Part shown: piece by piece, positions 42,939-51,283 of the stretch
How positions within the stretch are numbered: the first letter of the stretch is position 1
Layout of the letters: each line of letters begins with the position of its first letter
Program-made: the position numbers and the translations under genes
Notes under the pieces: model-generated
Told to the model about the DNA's origin: nothing
Databases searched by the model: none
The model's input: the letters and a program-made list of their open reading frames with translations, nothing else
Source: an uncultured Oscillospiraceae bacterium
GTDB taxonomy: Bacteria; Bacillota; Clostridia; Oscillospirales; Acutalibacteraceae
DNA: 64,000 bases
Reading direction: 5' to 3'
NCBI GenBank assembly: GCA_900548545.1
Contig: URKX01000001.1
Coordinates: forward strand, 100,079-164,078

Positions 42939-43901
42939 TCATCCAATCCCCGGGAACAGCCCGGCGGGCACGACCACATCTTCTTGGGGGAGCTTGTCCC
43001 AGGAGAAGCGGGGCAGCAGCTCCTCCGGGGTGGCGGGGGCCGGCTCCTCCACAAGCCCCGCCAGGAAGGCCAGCCGCCCCACCACGTCCCGGAGGGTCAG
43101 CCCCTTTTCCAGCAGCCCGGAAAGGCACTGGTCGCCGTCCCGCTTGGAAAGCCGCCGGCCCCCCGGCGCCAGGAGCAGGGGCGTGTGGCCAAATTCCGGC
43201 ACAGGCCAGCCCAGCAGCCGGTACAGCAGGATCTGCCGGGGGGTGGAGGGCAGCAGGTCCCGCCCCCGCACCACCTGGGTGACCCCCATGGCGCCGTCGT
43301 CGGCCACCACAGCCAGCTGGTAGGCGTAGACCCCATCGGAGCGGCGGAGGATGAAATCCCCGCAGCCGGTGGGCAGGTATTGCTGTTGAGGGCCGTAGTG
43401 GAGGTCGGTGAAGGCAATGGTTTCCTCCGGCACTCGCAGCCGCAGGGCCGGGGCGCGGGTCTTGGACCGTTCCGCCGCCTCTTGGGGGGAGAGGCCCCGG
43501 CAGGTGCCGGCATAGATGGTTTCCCCGTCGGAGGCGTGGGGGGCGCTGGCGGCATGGAGCTGGGCCCGGCTGCAAAAGCAGGGGTACACCAGGCGCTGGC
43601 TTTCCAAACGTTCCAACTGGGTGCGGTAAAACGGGAACCGCCGGCTTTGGTCGTAAGGGGCATGGGGGCCGGAGCGGTCCCCGCCCTCGTCCCAAAACAG
43701 CCCCAGGGCCTCCAGGTCCCGCTGGGCCTGTAGGGCGTATTCCGGCCGGGAGCGCTCCACGTCCAGGTCTTCGCTGCGCAAAAGGATCTTCCCTCCCTGG
43801 GACTTTGCCGCCAGCCAGGCGATCAGGGAGCAGAACAGGTTGCCCAGGTGCAGCTGCCCGCTGGGTGTGGGGGCAAACCGCCCCACCACTTGTTGTGCCA
43901 T
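42939..43901 (-). CDS. gluQ: Glutamyl-Q tRNA(Asp) synthetase
   Basis: A 320-residue truncated glutamyl-tRNA synthetase paralogue lacking the anticodon domain. It has the class I HIGH-like motif FAPTPSGQLHLGN and the KMSKS-like LSKRDGD. The zinc knuckle CFCSR...YAGTCRG is seen between them. GluQ-RS attaches glutamate to queuosine in tRNA(Asp). The start at 43901 (MAQQVVGRFAPTPSG) follows GGAGGGAGG; a longer frame has no support. It needs queuosine-modified tRNA, so the cell should make or salvage queuine. Confidence 0.92.
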   Translation of the reverse strand: MAQQVVGRFAPTPSGQLHLGNLFCSLIAWLAAKSQGGKILLRSEDLDVERSRPEYALQAQRDLEALGLFWDEGGDRSGPHAPYDQSRRFPFYRTQLERLESQRLVYPCFCSRAQLHAASAPHASDGETIYAGTCRGLSPQEAAERSKTRAPALRLRVPEETIAFTDLHYGPQQQYLPTGCGDFILRRSDGVYAYQLAVVADDGAMGVTQVVRGRDLLPSTPRQILLYRLLGWPVPEFGHTPLLLAPGGRRLSKRDGDQCLSGLLEKGLTLRDVVGRLAFLAGLVEEPAPATPEELLPRFSWDKLPQEDVVVPAGLFPGIG

Positions 43902-44081
43902 GGTCCTCCCTCCTATCCTGAAAACTCCTTCGATTATAAGCCCGCGGCAGGGGGCTGTCAACGGCCTGTGGGTTTCTGTGCCAAACCGCCTGGGGCTGGC
44001 GGGGAGGCTTTTTAGGGCATTCCCCAGGGGCGGGGGAAATCTTACAAGTTCCTAAAAAATGGGATTGGCGCCTTTTTTCGG

Positions 44082-44110
44082 TTGAACTGGGCGGGAAAGT
44101 ATCTTATAAT
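44082..44110 (+). promoter_or_regulatory. Sigma-A promoter of the DUF368 gene
   Basis: TTGAAC, 17-base spacer, TATAAT, 52 bases before the start codon. Confidence 0.85.
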
Positions 44111-44161
44111 AAGCAAATGCGGCCTGGCCGCCATTTTCCCAAAACAGAAAGGGGATTTTCC

Positions 44162-45004
44162 ATGAAAGAGAAAAACACAGGCGTTCTCCGCCTGGTGCTG
44201 CGGGTGCTGCAAGGGATGCTCATTGGCGTGGGGGCCGTGCTGCCGGGCATTTCCGGCGGCGTGCTGTGCGTGGTGTTCGGCATTTACAAGCCGGTGATGG
44301 AGCTGCTTTCCAGCCCCTTGAAAAAGTTTAAAACCCATGTGCCCAAGCTGCTGCCGGTGATTGTGGGGGCAGCTTTGGGCTTTTTAGGCGTGGCCAAGGT
44401 GCTGGCCTTTTTCCTGGAAAAATACCCCGACCAGAGCGTGTGCCTGTTTGTGGGCCTCATCGGCGGGATGCTGCCCTCCCTGCTGCGGGAGGCCGGGGAG
44501 CAGGGCCGCACCAAGGGCAGCTGGATTTCCGCCGGGGTGGCGTTTGTCCTGGTGCTTTCCCTGCTGCTGTCTTTGAACGTGCTTTCGGTGACCATCCTGC
44601 CCAGCTTTGGATGGTACCTGTTCTGCGGATTCTGCATGGCCTTGTCCATCATCGCCCCCGGCATGAGCTTTTCCACCCTGCTGATGCCCCTGGGGCTGTA
44701 CACCCCCTTGGTGGACGGCATTGGCAGCCTGGATTTCCAGGTGCTGCTCCCTGCGGGGATCGGCGCGGTGGTCACCATCCTGTGCCTTGCCAAGGCCATT
44801 GACGCCCTGTTCACCCATTTCTACAACCTTGCCTTCCACGCCATTGTGGGCATCGTGGTGGCCGCCACCCTGGTGATCATCCCCTTTGGGAGCTTCACCG
44901 CAGGGATCGGCGTTGCGGCGGCCAACGTGGTGTGCATCGTGGTGGGCGTTGTGGCTGCCCTGGCGCTGGATAAGTTCAACCAGAGCGTGCCCAAGGAGGA
45001 CTGA
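44162..45004 (+). CDS. DUF368 membrane protein (PopT-type polyprenyl-phosphate transporter)
   Basis: A 280-residue polytopic membrane protein. The duplicated DUF368 signature is clear: GVGAVLPGISGGVLCVVFG in the first half and ALSIIAPGMSFSTLLMPLG in the second. DUF368 proteins were recently identified as transporters that return undecaprenyl phosphate to the inner leaflet for reuse in cell-wall synthesis. About eight helices. The start at 44162 has AAAGGGG upstream; the longer frame overlaps the promoter. Monocistronic, ending at a bidirectional terminator. Confidence 0.88.
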   Translation: MKEKNTGVLRLVLRVLQGMLIGVGAVLPGISGGVLCVVFGIYKPVMELLSSPLKKFKTHVPKLLPVIVGAALGFLGVAKVLAFFLEKYPDQSVCLFVGLIGGMLPSLLREAGEQGRTKGSWISAGVAFVLVLSLLLSLNVLSVTILPSFGWYLFCGFCMALSIIAPGMSFSTLLMPLGLYTPLVDGIGSLDFQVLLPAGIGAVVTILCLAKAIDALFTHFYNLAFHAIVGIVVAATLVIIPFGSFTAGIGVAAANVVCIVVGVVAALALDKFNQSVPKED

Positions 45005-45010
45005 GCCCAT

Positions 45011-45043
45011 AAAAAAAGGACATCCGGCGGATGTCCTTTTTTT
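45011..45043. terminator. Bidirectional terminator between DUF368 and HAD genes
   Basis: AAAAAAAGGACATCC-GGC-GGATGTCCTTTTTTT, perfect stem with runs on both sides. Confidence 0.92.
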
Positions 45044-45046
45044 GCT

Positions 45047-45724
45047 TTATTCGGAAAGTGCGATGCTGCAAAGCTCTTGAGCGGTGCGGGCCAGGAATTC
45101 TGCGCCGTTTTCCCGCAGCTCCTGTTCCCCGCGGAAGCCCCACAGCACGCCGCAGGGGTGCATCCCGGCGTTGCGGCCTGTCTGCATATCCACGCCGCTG
45201 TCCCCTACATAAAGCACCCGGCTGGGGTCCACCCCAAAGTCCGCCGCTATGTGCAGCACAGCTGTGGGGTCGGGCTTGGTGGGGATGCCTGCCCGCTGGC
45301 CATGGGCCTGGTGGATCAGCCCTCCGAACAGGTCGCCCACAATGTACTGGGCCATGTTATCGGGCTTGTTGGACAGCACCCCCAGCTGCATCCCCTGCTC
45401 CTTCAGGGCCTGCAGGGTTTCCAAAATGCCCGGGTAGGGCGCCACCAGGGCCATGGGATCGCCTTCGTAACAGTGGTCGTAAAAGGCCCGGAATTGGCGG
45501 ATCTTCCCCTCGGGGAACTGGGCCCCCACGGTGCGGAGCATCCGGCGCATCAGCACGTCGGCGCCGTTGCCCACCAGGGCTTTGTAGTCCTCGTCCGGGA
45601 TGGGCGGCAGGCCAAACTCTTTGAGGGTGGCGTTGCCAAAGTGGGCGATGGAGTGCAGGGTGTTGGCCAGGGTGCCGTCTAAATCGAAAATACAGGCGTC
45701 AAAGCGCCGCTGTGGCTGGTTCAT
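45047..45724 (-). CDS. HAD family hydrolase (phosphoglycolate phosphatase-like)
   Basis: A 225-residue HAD phosphatase. Motif I FDLDGTLANT (both Asp), motif II LGVLSNKPD (Ser), Lys in IPTKPDP, and motif IV VGDSGVDMQTGRNAG are all present, with a helical cap between I and II as in Gph/PpaX. It should remove phosphate from small molecules such as phosphoglycolate; the true substrate is open. The start at 45724 is chosen for GGGAGGGA ahead. It has its own promoter, divergent from malic enzyme. Confidence 0.9.
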   Translation of the reverse strand: MNQPQRRFDACIFDLDGTLANTLHSIAHFGNATLKEFGLPPIPDEDYKALVGNGADVLMRRMLRTVGAQFPEGKIRQFRAFYDHCYEGDPMALVAPYPGILETLQALKEQGMQLGVLSNKPDNMAQYIVGDLFGGLIHQAHGQRAGIPTKPDPTAVLHIAADFGVDPSRVLYVGDSGVDMQTGRNAGMHPCGVLWGFRGEQELRENGAEFLARTAQELCSIALSE

Positions 45725-45755
45725 GAAACGTCCCTCCCAGGGAAAGTATGGCTCT

Positions 45756-45784
45756 ATTATAGAGAGATGGGGTAGGAAAATCAA
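45756..45784 (-). promoter_or_regulatory. Sigma-A promoter of the HAD gene
   Basis: Minus strand TTGATT, 17-base spacer, TATAAT. Confidence 0.8.
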
Positions 45785-45793
45785 GCGGGCTTC

Positions 45794-45822
45794 TTGCGCG
45801 GGCGGGTAAGCCGTGTTATAAT
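45794..45822 (+). promoter_or_regulatory. Sigma-A promoter of the malic enzyme gene
   Basis: TTGCGC, 17-base spacer, TATAAT, 36 bases before the GTG start. It is divergent from the HAD promoter, with the two -35 boxes only 9 bases apart. Confidence 0.8.
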
Positions 45823-45858
45823 CCAAGAAAAAGCGGAATAAAAATGGAGGGACGCACT

Positions 45859-47031
45859 GTGGATTACGCGCAGAAAGCTTTGGAAATGCACCGGGAATGG
45901 AAGGGGAAGATCCGTGTCACCACCCCCTGTGTGCTGGGGAATAAAGAGGACCTGTCGGTGGCTTACACCCCCGGCGTGGCGGCCCCCTGCTTGGAGATCC
46001 AAAAGGACGTGGACAAGTCCTACGAATACACCCGCCGGGGAAACCTGGTGGCAGTGGTCACCGACGGCACCGCGGTGCTGGGCCTGGGGGACATCGGCCC
46101 CGAGGCCGGTATGCCTGTGATGGAGGGCAAGTGCGCCCTGTTCCAGGCCTTTGCGGGCATCGACGCCTTCCCCATCTGCGTGCGGTCCAAGGATGTGGAC
46201 GAGATCGTCCGCACCATCGAGCTGATCGCCGGCTCCTTTGGCGGTATCAACCTGGAGGATATCGGCGCCCCCCGCTGCTTTGAAGTGGAGGCCAAACTGA
46301 AGGAGCGCCTGGATATCCCCGTGTTCCACGACGACCAGCATGGCACCGCCGTGATCACGGTGTCCGCCATGCTCAACGCCCTGAAGCTGGTGGGCAAGAA
46401 GATCGAAGAGGTCAGCGCGGTGGTCAACGGCGCCGGTGCCGCCGGCACGGCCTGCACCAAGCTGCTCATGGCCCTGGGCCTGCGCAACGTGGTGGTCTGC
46501 GATAAAAACGGCGCTTTGGTGCCCGGCCTGCCTGGCATGACCCCTGCCCAGGCAAAGCTGGCGGAAGAAACCAACCCCCAGCGGAAGTCCGGTACCCTGG
46601 CGGATGTGATCCAAGGGGCGGATGTGTTTATGGGCTTCTCCGCGCCGGGGGTCCTCACCGGGGACATGGTGAAGACCATGGCCAAGGACGCCGTGGTGTT
46701 CGCCTGCGCCAACCCCACCCCGGAGATCTTTCCGGAAGAGGCATTGGCCGCCGGGGCCCGGGTGGTGGGCACCGGCCGCTCCGACTACCCCAACCAGATC
46801 AACAACGTGTTGGCTTTCCCCGGTATTTTCCGGGGCGCTCTGGACGTGCGGGCCAAGGAGATCAACGACCAGATGAAGGTGGCCGCTGCCAAGGCCCTGG
46901 CGGATCTCATCCCCGAAGAAGAGCTTTCTGAGCAGAACGTTATCCCTTCCGCGTTTGACAAGCGGGTAGTCCCCGCCGTCGCGAAAGCCGTGGCCCAGGC
47001 TGCCCGGGATTCCGGTGTGGCCCGCATTTAA
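45859..47031 (+). CDS. NAD(P)-dependent malic enzyme
   Basis: A 390-residue short bacterial malic enzyme that oxidatively decarboxylates malate to pyruvate. Visible are the N-terminal YTPGVAAPCLEI, DGTAVLGLGDIGPEAG, metal-site DIPVFHDDQHGTA, and the Rossmann loop VNGAGAAGTACT. The cofactor after that loop (VVVCDKNG, Asp at the end of the second strand) favours NAD. The start is probably GTG at 45859 (VDYAQKALEMH): GGAGGG lies 8 bases before it, whereas the ATG 15 bases earlier would overlap that site. It lies in a region with energy genes. Confidence 0.94.
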   Translation: MDYAQKALEMHREWKGKIRVTTPCVLGNKEDLSVAYTPGVAAPCLEIQKDVDKSYEYTRRGNLVAVVTDGTAVLGLGDIGPEAGMPVMEGKCALFQAFAGIDAFPICVRSKDVDEIVRTIELIAGSFGGINLEDIGAPRCFEVEAKLKERLDIPVFHDDQHGTAVITVSAMLNALKLVGKKIEEVSAVVNGAGAAGTACTKLLMALGLRNVVVCDKNGALVPGLPGMTPAQAKLAEETNPQRKSGTLADVIQGADVFMGFSAPGVLTGDMVKTMAKDAVVFACANPTPEIFPEEALAAGARVVGTGRSDYPNQINNVLAFPGIFRGALDVRAKEINDQMKVAAAKALADLIPEEELSEQNVIPSAFDKRVVPAVAKAVAQAARDSGVARI

Positions 47032-47083
47032 GGAAAAAGCCCGGAAAATATGGAAAAAACCACTGGCGAAACCTGTCGAAGTG

Positions 47084-47096
47084 GTGTATAATACAC
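47084..47096 (+). promoter_or_regulatory. Palindromic -10 region before the ECF transporter gene
   Basis: GTGTAT-A-ATACAC is a perfect palindrome with TATAAT (47087-47092) at its core, 60 bases before the gene. The -35 is poor. It may be an operator overlapping the promoter. Confidence 0.4.
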
Positions 47097-47151
47097 TTGT
47101 GGCCCGTGTCCTTTTCGGTTAAAGGGCCGCGCCCAGAGAGAAGAGGATTCT

Positions 47152-47721
47152 ATGGCACAAGATAAGAAAGCCATTTACCGCATTACCTTGACGGCTGTTT
47201 TTGCCGCCCTGGTGTTTGTGTCCAGTATGCTCAGCGTGCCCATCCCGGTGGCGATTGGGGATGTGACCCGCATCCATCTGGGGAATATCTTCTGCCTGCT
47301 TTCCGGCTTTGTGCTGGGACCTTTGGCAGGCGGTTTGGCGGCGGGCCTTGGCTCCGCCCTGTACGACTTGACCAACCCGGCGTATATCGCCTCGGCGCCC
47401 TTTACATTCGCGTTCAAGTTTTTGCTGGCCGCTGTGTGCGGCTGGGTGGCCTATGCCGGCGGAAGCCGGGCAGAACGCCACGGCCAGAACATCCTGGCTG
47501 GTGTGGCGGGCAGTGCTGCCTACATGGTGTTGTACCTGGGCAAAAGCTTCATTGAGGGGCTGCTGCTGGGCAACACTTTGGTGCCGGTGTTGGCAGCTGT
47601 GGGCACAAAGGCCGTCACCTCAGGGGTGAACGCCGTGATCGCCGTGGTGGTATCCGTGCCGCTGTACGCGGCTGTGCGGATGGCGTTGAAGAAAAGCCGC
47701 CTGTTGGAAAAACTGGGATGA
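47152..47721 (+). CDS. ECF transporter substrate-binding S component
   Basis: A 189-residue membrane protein with six helices, the size and layout of energy-coupling-factor S components, which capture vitamins or their precursors and dock to the EcfAAT module. The N-terminal helix AVFAALVFVSSMLSVPIP with a short basic start, then GDVTRIHLGNIFCLLSGFVLGP and AGLGSALYDL resemble this family. Which vitamin is bound is not readable; no riboswitch of a known class is seen in the short leader. No EcfA or EcfT gene is nearby, which is normal for group II ECF transporters. Confidence 0.85.
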   Translation: MAQDKKAIYRITLTAVFAALVFVSSMLSVPIPVAIGDVTRIHLGNIFCLLSGFVLGPLAGGLAAGLGSALYDLTNPAYIASAPFTFAFKFLLAAVCGWVAYAGGSRAERHGQNILAGVAGSAAYMVLYLGKSFIEGLLLGNTLVPVLAAVGTKAVTSGVNAVIAVVVSVPLYAAVRMALKKSRLLEKLG

Positions 47722-47789
47722 CTTCCGGCCCGGGCTGCCGGGAAAGCGTTTCAAAATTTTTTTTGAAAAATCATGGAAGAACCCATAAG

Positions 47790-47824
47790 CCTTCACATCC
47801 TTTTCACATAGCCAGGGGATAATA
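47790..47824 (+). promoter_or_regulatory. CssR-like octamers and -10 box before htrA
   Basis: CCTTCACA (47790-47797) and TTTTCACA (47801-47808) form an 11-base-period repeat in front of GATAAT (47819-47824). In Bacillus subtilis the octamer TTTTCACA marks the CssR-controlled htrA and htrB promoters. No cssRS-like genes are in the window. Confidence 0.55.
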
Positions 47825-47910
47825 AAGGCACAACAAGGGAAGAAGGAAAGAAAAAGCCCTTGTGTGAATTTTTTAGCCCAGCGCTTTGCTTTGGAAAGGA
47901 GCAATGGTTT

Positions 47911-49452
47911 ATGTATAACGATCCCTATGACACCAACCAAAAGAACAACACCAACGACCCGTTGCGTCAAAATAATGAGAACGAGGGAAACGCCCCTCAG
48001 GAAGCTTCCACCCAGTCCTCTGCGGAGTATCACTACACAGCGGATCAGGTAAAGGAGCGCGCTCCTGAAACGGGCGCCGCCGGCCAGGATGGCGCCTCCT
48101 ATGGCGGGCAGGGCCAGCAGACGCCCTATCCCACCCAGACCGGTTGGCAGTATGGCAGCCAGTCACAAAGCACCTACACTTGGAATGGCTCACCGCAGCA
48201 GAACAACGTCCCTTATTACACCCCCGCCCAGCCCCCCAAGGCCAAAAAGCCCCGGGACGTCAAAAAGGCAAAGAAATTTGCCCTGCGGGCAGTGGCCGCG
48301 GTGCTGTGCTGCGCTATGGTTTCCTTTGCGTCGGTGGGCATCTTTGCCGCGCTGATCCAAACGGGCGTGGTCAATGTGGAGAGTACCGGCTCCGGTAAAA
48401 CGGCAGCCTTTACTTTGTATAAAAACGCGGACAGCGGTGAGGACACCAGCAATGTGGTCTCCGCTGACAGCGTTACCCGTCAGGAAGCCGCCCAGAAGGT
48501 GATCCCCTCTGTGGTGTGCATCCAGAACTACCAGATCACAACCCAGGGGTTCTTCTTCAACAATTCCGCCGGGGACAGCAATTCCGCTGGTTCCCTGGCC
48601 GGGGAAGGCTCCGGCATCATCATCTCCGAAGATGGGTATATCGTCACCAACCAGCATGTGATCGACGGTGCCAGCAAGCTGGAGGTCGTTACCTCCGACG
48701 GCGCTTCCTACGAGGCCACCTTGGTGGGTGAGGATACCCAGACCGACCTGGCTGTGATCAAGATTGAGGCCACTGGCCTGACTGCTGCGGAATTTGCCGC
48801 CTCCTCCGATTTGCAGGTGGGCGACGAAGTGATGGCAGTGGGCAACCCCGGCGGCTTACAGTTGAGCTCCAGCGTGACCTTTGGCTACGTTTCCGCTTTG
48901 AACCGCCCTGTCACCAACAGTGAAACCGGTTACACCGTCAACTGCATCCAGACCGATGCGGCCATCAACCCCGGCAACTCCGGCGGCGCTCTGGTGGACA
49001 TGAACGGACGTGTGGTGGGCATCAACTCTTCCAAGATCTCCGCCACGGAATATGAAGGCCTTGGGTTTGCCATCCCCGCGGACACGGTGCAGCCCATTGT
49101 CACCGACCTGATGGAATATGGTTATGTGAAAGACCGTCCCATGCTGGGTATCACCGGGTACTACCTGAACGCCCTGCAAGCTGCGTGGAACAACGTGCCT
49201 TCCGGGTTCCTGGTGGGTGAAGTCAGCAGTGAGGAAGCTGCCCGTTCCGGGCTGCAGGCCAACGACATCATCACCGCTATTGACGACACCCAGGTGACCA
49301 GTGCCAATACCATTGCTGCCTATATTGCTGACAAGAAGCCCGGTGATACCGTGAAGCTCACGGTGTACCGCTACTCCACCGGCAAGAACGTGGAGATCGA
49401 GCTGGCGCTTTCAGAGAACACTGGGTTGAGCGGCGCGTCGAATTCCCATTAA
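47911..49452 (+). CDS. htrA: HtrA/DegP-like serine protease with PDZ domain
   Basis: A 513-residue membrane-anchored protease for quality control outside the membrane. A Gln/Asn/Tyr-rich cytoplasmic N-terminus of about 115 residues is followed by one membrane helix (RAVAAVLCCAMVSFASVGIFAA), the trypsin-like domain with H249 (TNQHVIDG), D279 (TDLAVIK) and S357 (GNSGGALVD), and one PDZ domain (FLVGEVSSEEAARSGLQ, NDIITAIDDTQV). AAAGGAG precedes the ATG at 47911. It stands alone with a hairpin at 49503-49529 after it. Confidence 0.95.
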   Translation: MYNDPYDTNQKNNTNDPLRQNNENEGNAPQEASTQSSAEYHYTADQVKERAPETGAAGQDGASYGGQGQQTPYPTQTGWQYGSQSQSTYTWNGSPQQNNVPYYTPAQPPKAKKPRDVKKAKKFALRAVAAVLCCAMVSFASVGIFAALIQTGVVNVESTGSGKTAAFTLYKNADSGEDTSNVVSADSVTRQEAAQKVIPSVVCIQNYQITTQGFFFNNSAGDSNSAGSLAGEGSGIIISEDGYIVTNQHVIDGASKLEVVTSDGASYEATLVGEDTQTDLAVIKIEATGLTAAEFAASSDLQVGDEVMAVGNPGGLQLSSSVTFGYVSALNRPVTNSETGYTVNCIQTDAAINPGNSGGALVDMNGRVVGINSSKISATEYEGLGFAIPADTVQPIVTDLMEYGYVKDRPMLGITGYYLNALQAAWNNVPSGFLVGEVSSEEAARSGLQANDIITAIDDTQVTSANTIAAYIADKKPGDTVKLTVYRYSTGKNVEIELALSENTGLSGASNSH

Positions 49453-49502
49453 TGTTTTGAGTACAAGTTTCTTTTTCATAAATCTCCTTTTTCAAGCAAG
49501 GG

Positions 49503-49529
49503 GGGCGGGACGAAAGTCCCGCCCTTCTT
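49503..49529 (+). terminator. Hairpin after htrA
   Basis: GGGCGGGAC-GAAA-GTCCCGCCC followed by TTCTTG. A very stable stem but a weak T-run. Confidence 0.7.
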
Positions 49530-49647
49530 GCGTTTGCGGAAAGATATCAAGCCTGGGGGCGAGAGGGGCTGCCAGCCCGCAATCTGACAGATTTTTTTAT
49601 CATGGGAGAAAACAATTTAGCTGCATATACAATTGTTTTACGTAAGC
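49530..49647. other. Non-coding gap before the atp promoter
   Basis: The gap between htrA and the atp operon is 317 bases. Apart from the htrA hairpin and the atp promoter it contains only an A/T-rich stretch; I see no gene or known RNA in it. Confidence 0.6.
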
Positions 49648-49676
49648 TTGACATGGAAAATGGGAAGGTGTATTCT
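49648..49676 (+). promoter_or_regulatory. Sigma-A promoter of the atp operon
   Basis: Perfect TTGACA, 17-base spacer, TATTCT, 94 bases before the atpB start. Confidence 0.88.
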
Positions 49677-49769
49677 AAAAAATGGGGGGAATAGCGAAAG
49701 CAGGGTTTCCCTTTTTCCAAAAATTTAAGGGTTTTTTTTACATTGTTTCACGAGCAAGAGGGTGGTTCT

Positions 49770-50453
49770 TTGGAAGGGATCCGCGACAAACTAGTTGAGG
49801 AGTTGAACAACCGAACCGCGTTTACCATCCCCGTTTTCGGGGGTATCCCTGTGGGGGAATCGGTGGTCATCACCTGGGGGATCATGGCCTTTTTGGTGGT
49901 GTTGTCCATCATTTTAACGCGGAATTTGAAAAAAGTCCCTGGCAAACGCCAGCTGGTGGCAGAGCTGTATGTGGGCTTTATGAACAACTTTGCGAAAAAG
50001 TATATGGGCGAGCACTGGAAGAGCTTTGCGCCCTATTTTGGCACCATTGGCCTGTATTTGGGCGTGGCCAATATGGTGGGGATGTTCGGTATCACGCCCC
50101 CCACCAAAGACCTGAATGTCACCGCGGGCCTGGCCCTGATGAGCTGCGGGCTGATATACGGCTCCAGCTTCCGGTATAAGGGCCTCAAGGGAGGGCTGCA
50201 CAAGTTTTTGGAGCCCAACCCCATGCTGCTGCCCATCAATGTGATGGAGATCATCATCCGGCCGCTGTCTTTGTGTATGCGGCTGTTCGGCAATGTGCTG
50301 GGGGCCTTCATCATCATGGAGCTGCTGAAGCTGGCGATCCCAGCCATTTTGCCCATGGCGATGAGCCTGTATTTCGATGTGTTCGACGGTATTATCCAGG
50401 CGGTGGTGTTTGTGTTCCTCACCGCCATGTTCACCCAGGAAACCATGGAGTGA
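49770..50453 (+). CDS. atpB: ATP synthase subunit a
   Basis: A 227-residue membrane subunit that forms the ion half-channels of the F0 part. The essential Arg is R171 in PLSLCMRLFGNV, followed by the conserved GAFI helix. The likely start is TTG at 49770 (MEGIRDKLVEE) with GAGGGTGG before it; another TTG 27 bases upstream is possible. It has six membrane segments. First gene of the operon atpBEFHAGDC; no atpI gene precedes it. Confidence 0.93.
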   Translation: MEGIRDKLVEELNNRTAFTIPVFGGIPVGESVVITWGIMAFLVVLSIILTRNLKKVPGKRQLVAELYVGFMNNFAKKYMGEHWKSFAPYFGTIGLYLGVANMVGMFGITPPTKDLNVTAGLALMSCGLIYGSSFRYKGLKGGLHKFLEPNPMLLPINVMEIIIRPLSLCMRLFGNVLGAFIIMELLKLAIPAILPMAMSLYFDVFDGIIQAVVFVFLTAMFTQETME

Positions 50454-50533
50454 CCAGCTTCCCTTGGAATGGACGGGTGTTCCCGTTCTTCATAAAAATA
50501 GGAGAGAATTTATTTTAAAGGAGTCGATTTTGT

Positions 50534-50749
50534 ATGTCTATCGCATTAGGAGCCGCTATTGCAGTGTTCACCGGTATTGGCGCTGGCCTGGGCATCAGCT
50601 TTGCCACCGCAAAGGCTGTGGATGCTATTGCCCGCCAGCCTGAGGCAGCCGACAAGATCCAGAGCAGCCTGCTGATCGGCTGCGCTTTGGCTGAGGCCAC
50701 CGCGGTGTACGGCCTGGTCATCGGCATTATGCTCATTTTGTTCTCCTAA
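50534..50749 (+). CDS. atpE: ATP synthase subunit c
   Basis: A 71-residue two-helix hairpin that builds the rotor ring. The loop ARQPEA and the ion-binding Glu E54 in ALAEATAVYG are clear. At the positions that bind Na+ in sodium-type c subunits (Gln in helix 1 and Ser after the Glu) this protein has I21 and A55, so it looks proton-coupled. It has a GAGTCGATT-region leader with AAAGGAG 14 bases upstream. Confidence 0.96.
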   Translation: MSIALGAAIAVFTGIGAGLGISFATAKAVDAIARQPEAADKIQSSLLIGCALAEATAVYGLVIGIMLILFS

Positions 50750-50788
50750 AAGGGAACGGAAAAAAACACGGGAAAGGGGCGCGTTGGC

Positions 50789-51283
50789 GTGAGCCTGTTG
50801 AATTTGAATTGGGACCTTGTTTGGACCATCGTAAATATTCTGGTGCTCTTCCTGCTGTTGAAGCGTTTCCTCTTTAAGCCCATCACCGAAATGATGGAAA
50901 GCCGCACGGCGGAGATTGAAAACAACCTGAAGGACGCGGAAGACCAAAAGCAAAAGGCCCACGAGCTGACGGCGCAGTATGAGGAGAAACTGCAAGGCGC
51001 CCATGCCCAGGCCGCCCAGATCGTTTCCGAGGCGAAGGCCCGGGGGCAGCAGGAGTACAGTTCCATTTTGAGCGCCGCCCAGCAGGACGCCCAAAAGGAA
51101 AAGGAACGCTCCCGCGCGGAAATGGAGAGGGAGCGGGAGGATATGCTCCGAGGCGTGCAGGAAAATGTCACCGAGCTGGTGCTGCTCACCGCCTCCAAGC
51201 TCTCCCAAAAGGAGCTGGACCAAGAATCGGACCGCAAGCTGGTAGACGCCTTCCTTTCGGAAGCGGACGGTGACAAGCTATGA
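50789..51283 (+). CDS. atpF: ATP synthase subunit b
   Basis: A 164-residue stator subunit: one N-terminal membrane helix (WTIVNILVLFLLLKRFLFKPI) and a long charged coiled coil rich in Glu, Gln, Lys and Ala. It starts with GTG (GGAAAGGGG upstream). It overlaps atpH by four bases (ATGA). Confidence 0.95.
   Translation: MSLLNLNWDLVWTIVNILVLFLLLKRFLFKPITEMMESRTAEIENNLKDAEDQKQKAHELTAQYEEKLQGAHAQAAQIVSEAKARGQQEYSSILSAAQQDAQKEKERSRAEMEREREDMLRGVQENVTELVLLTASKLSQKELDQESDRKLVDAFLSEADGDKL

Noticed and set aside
47722..47775. Terminator after the ECF transporter gene
   Set aside because: CCGGC...GCCGG and a TTCAAAA/TTTTGAA pair are present but separated; the T-run does not follow a stem directly.
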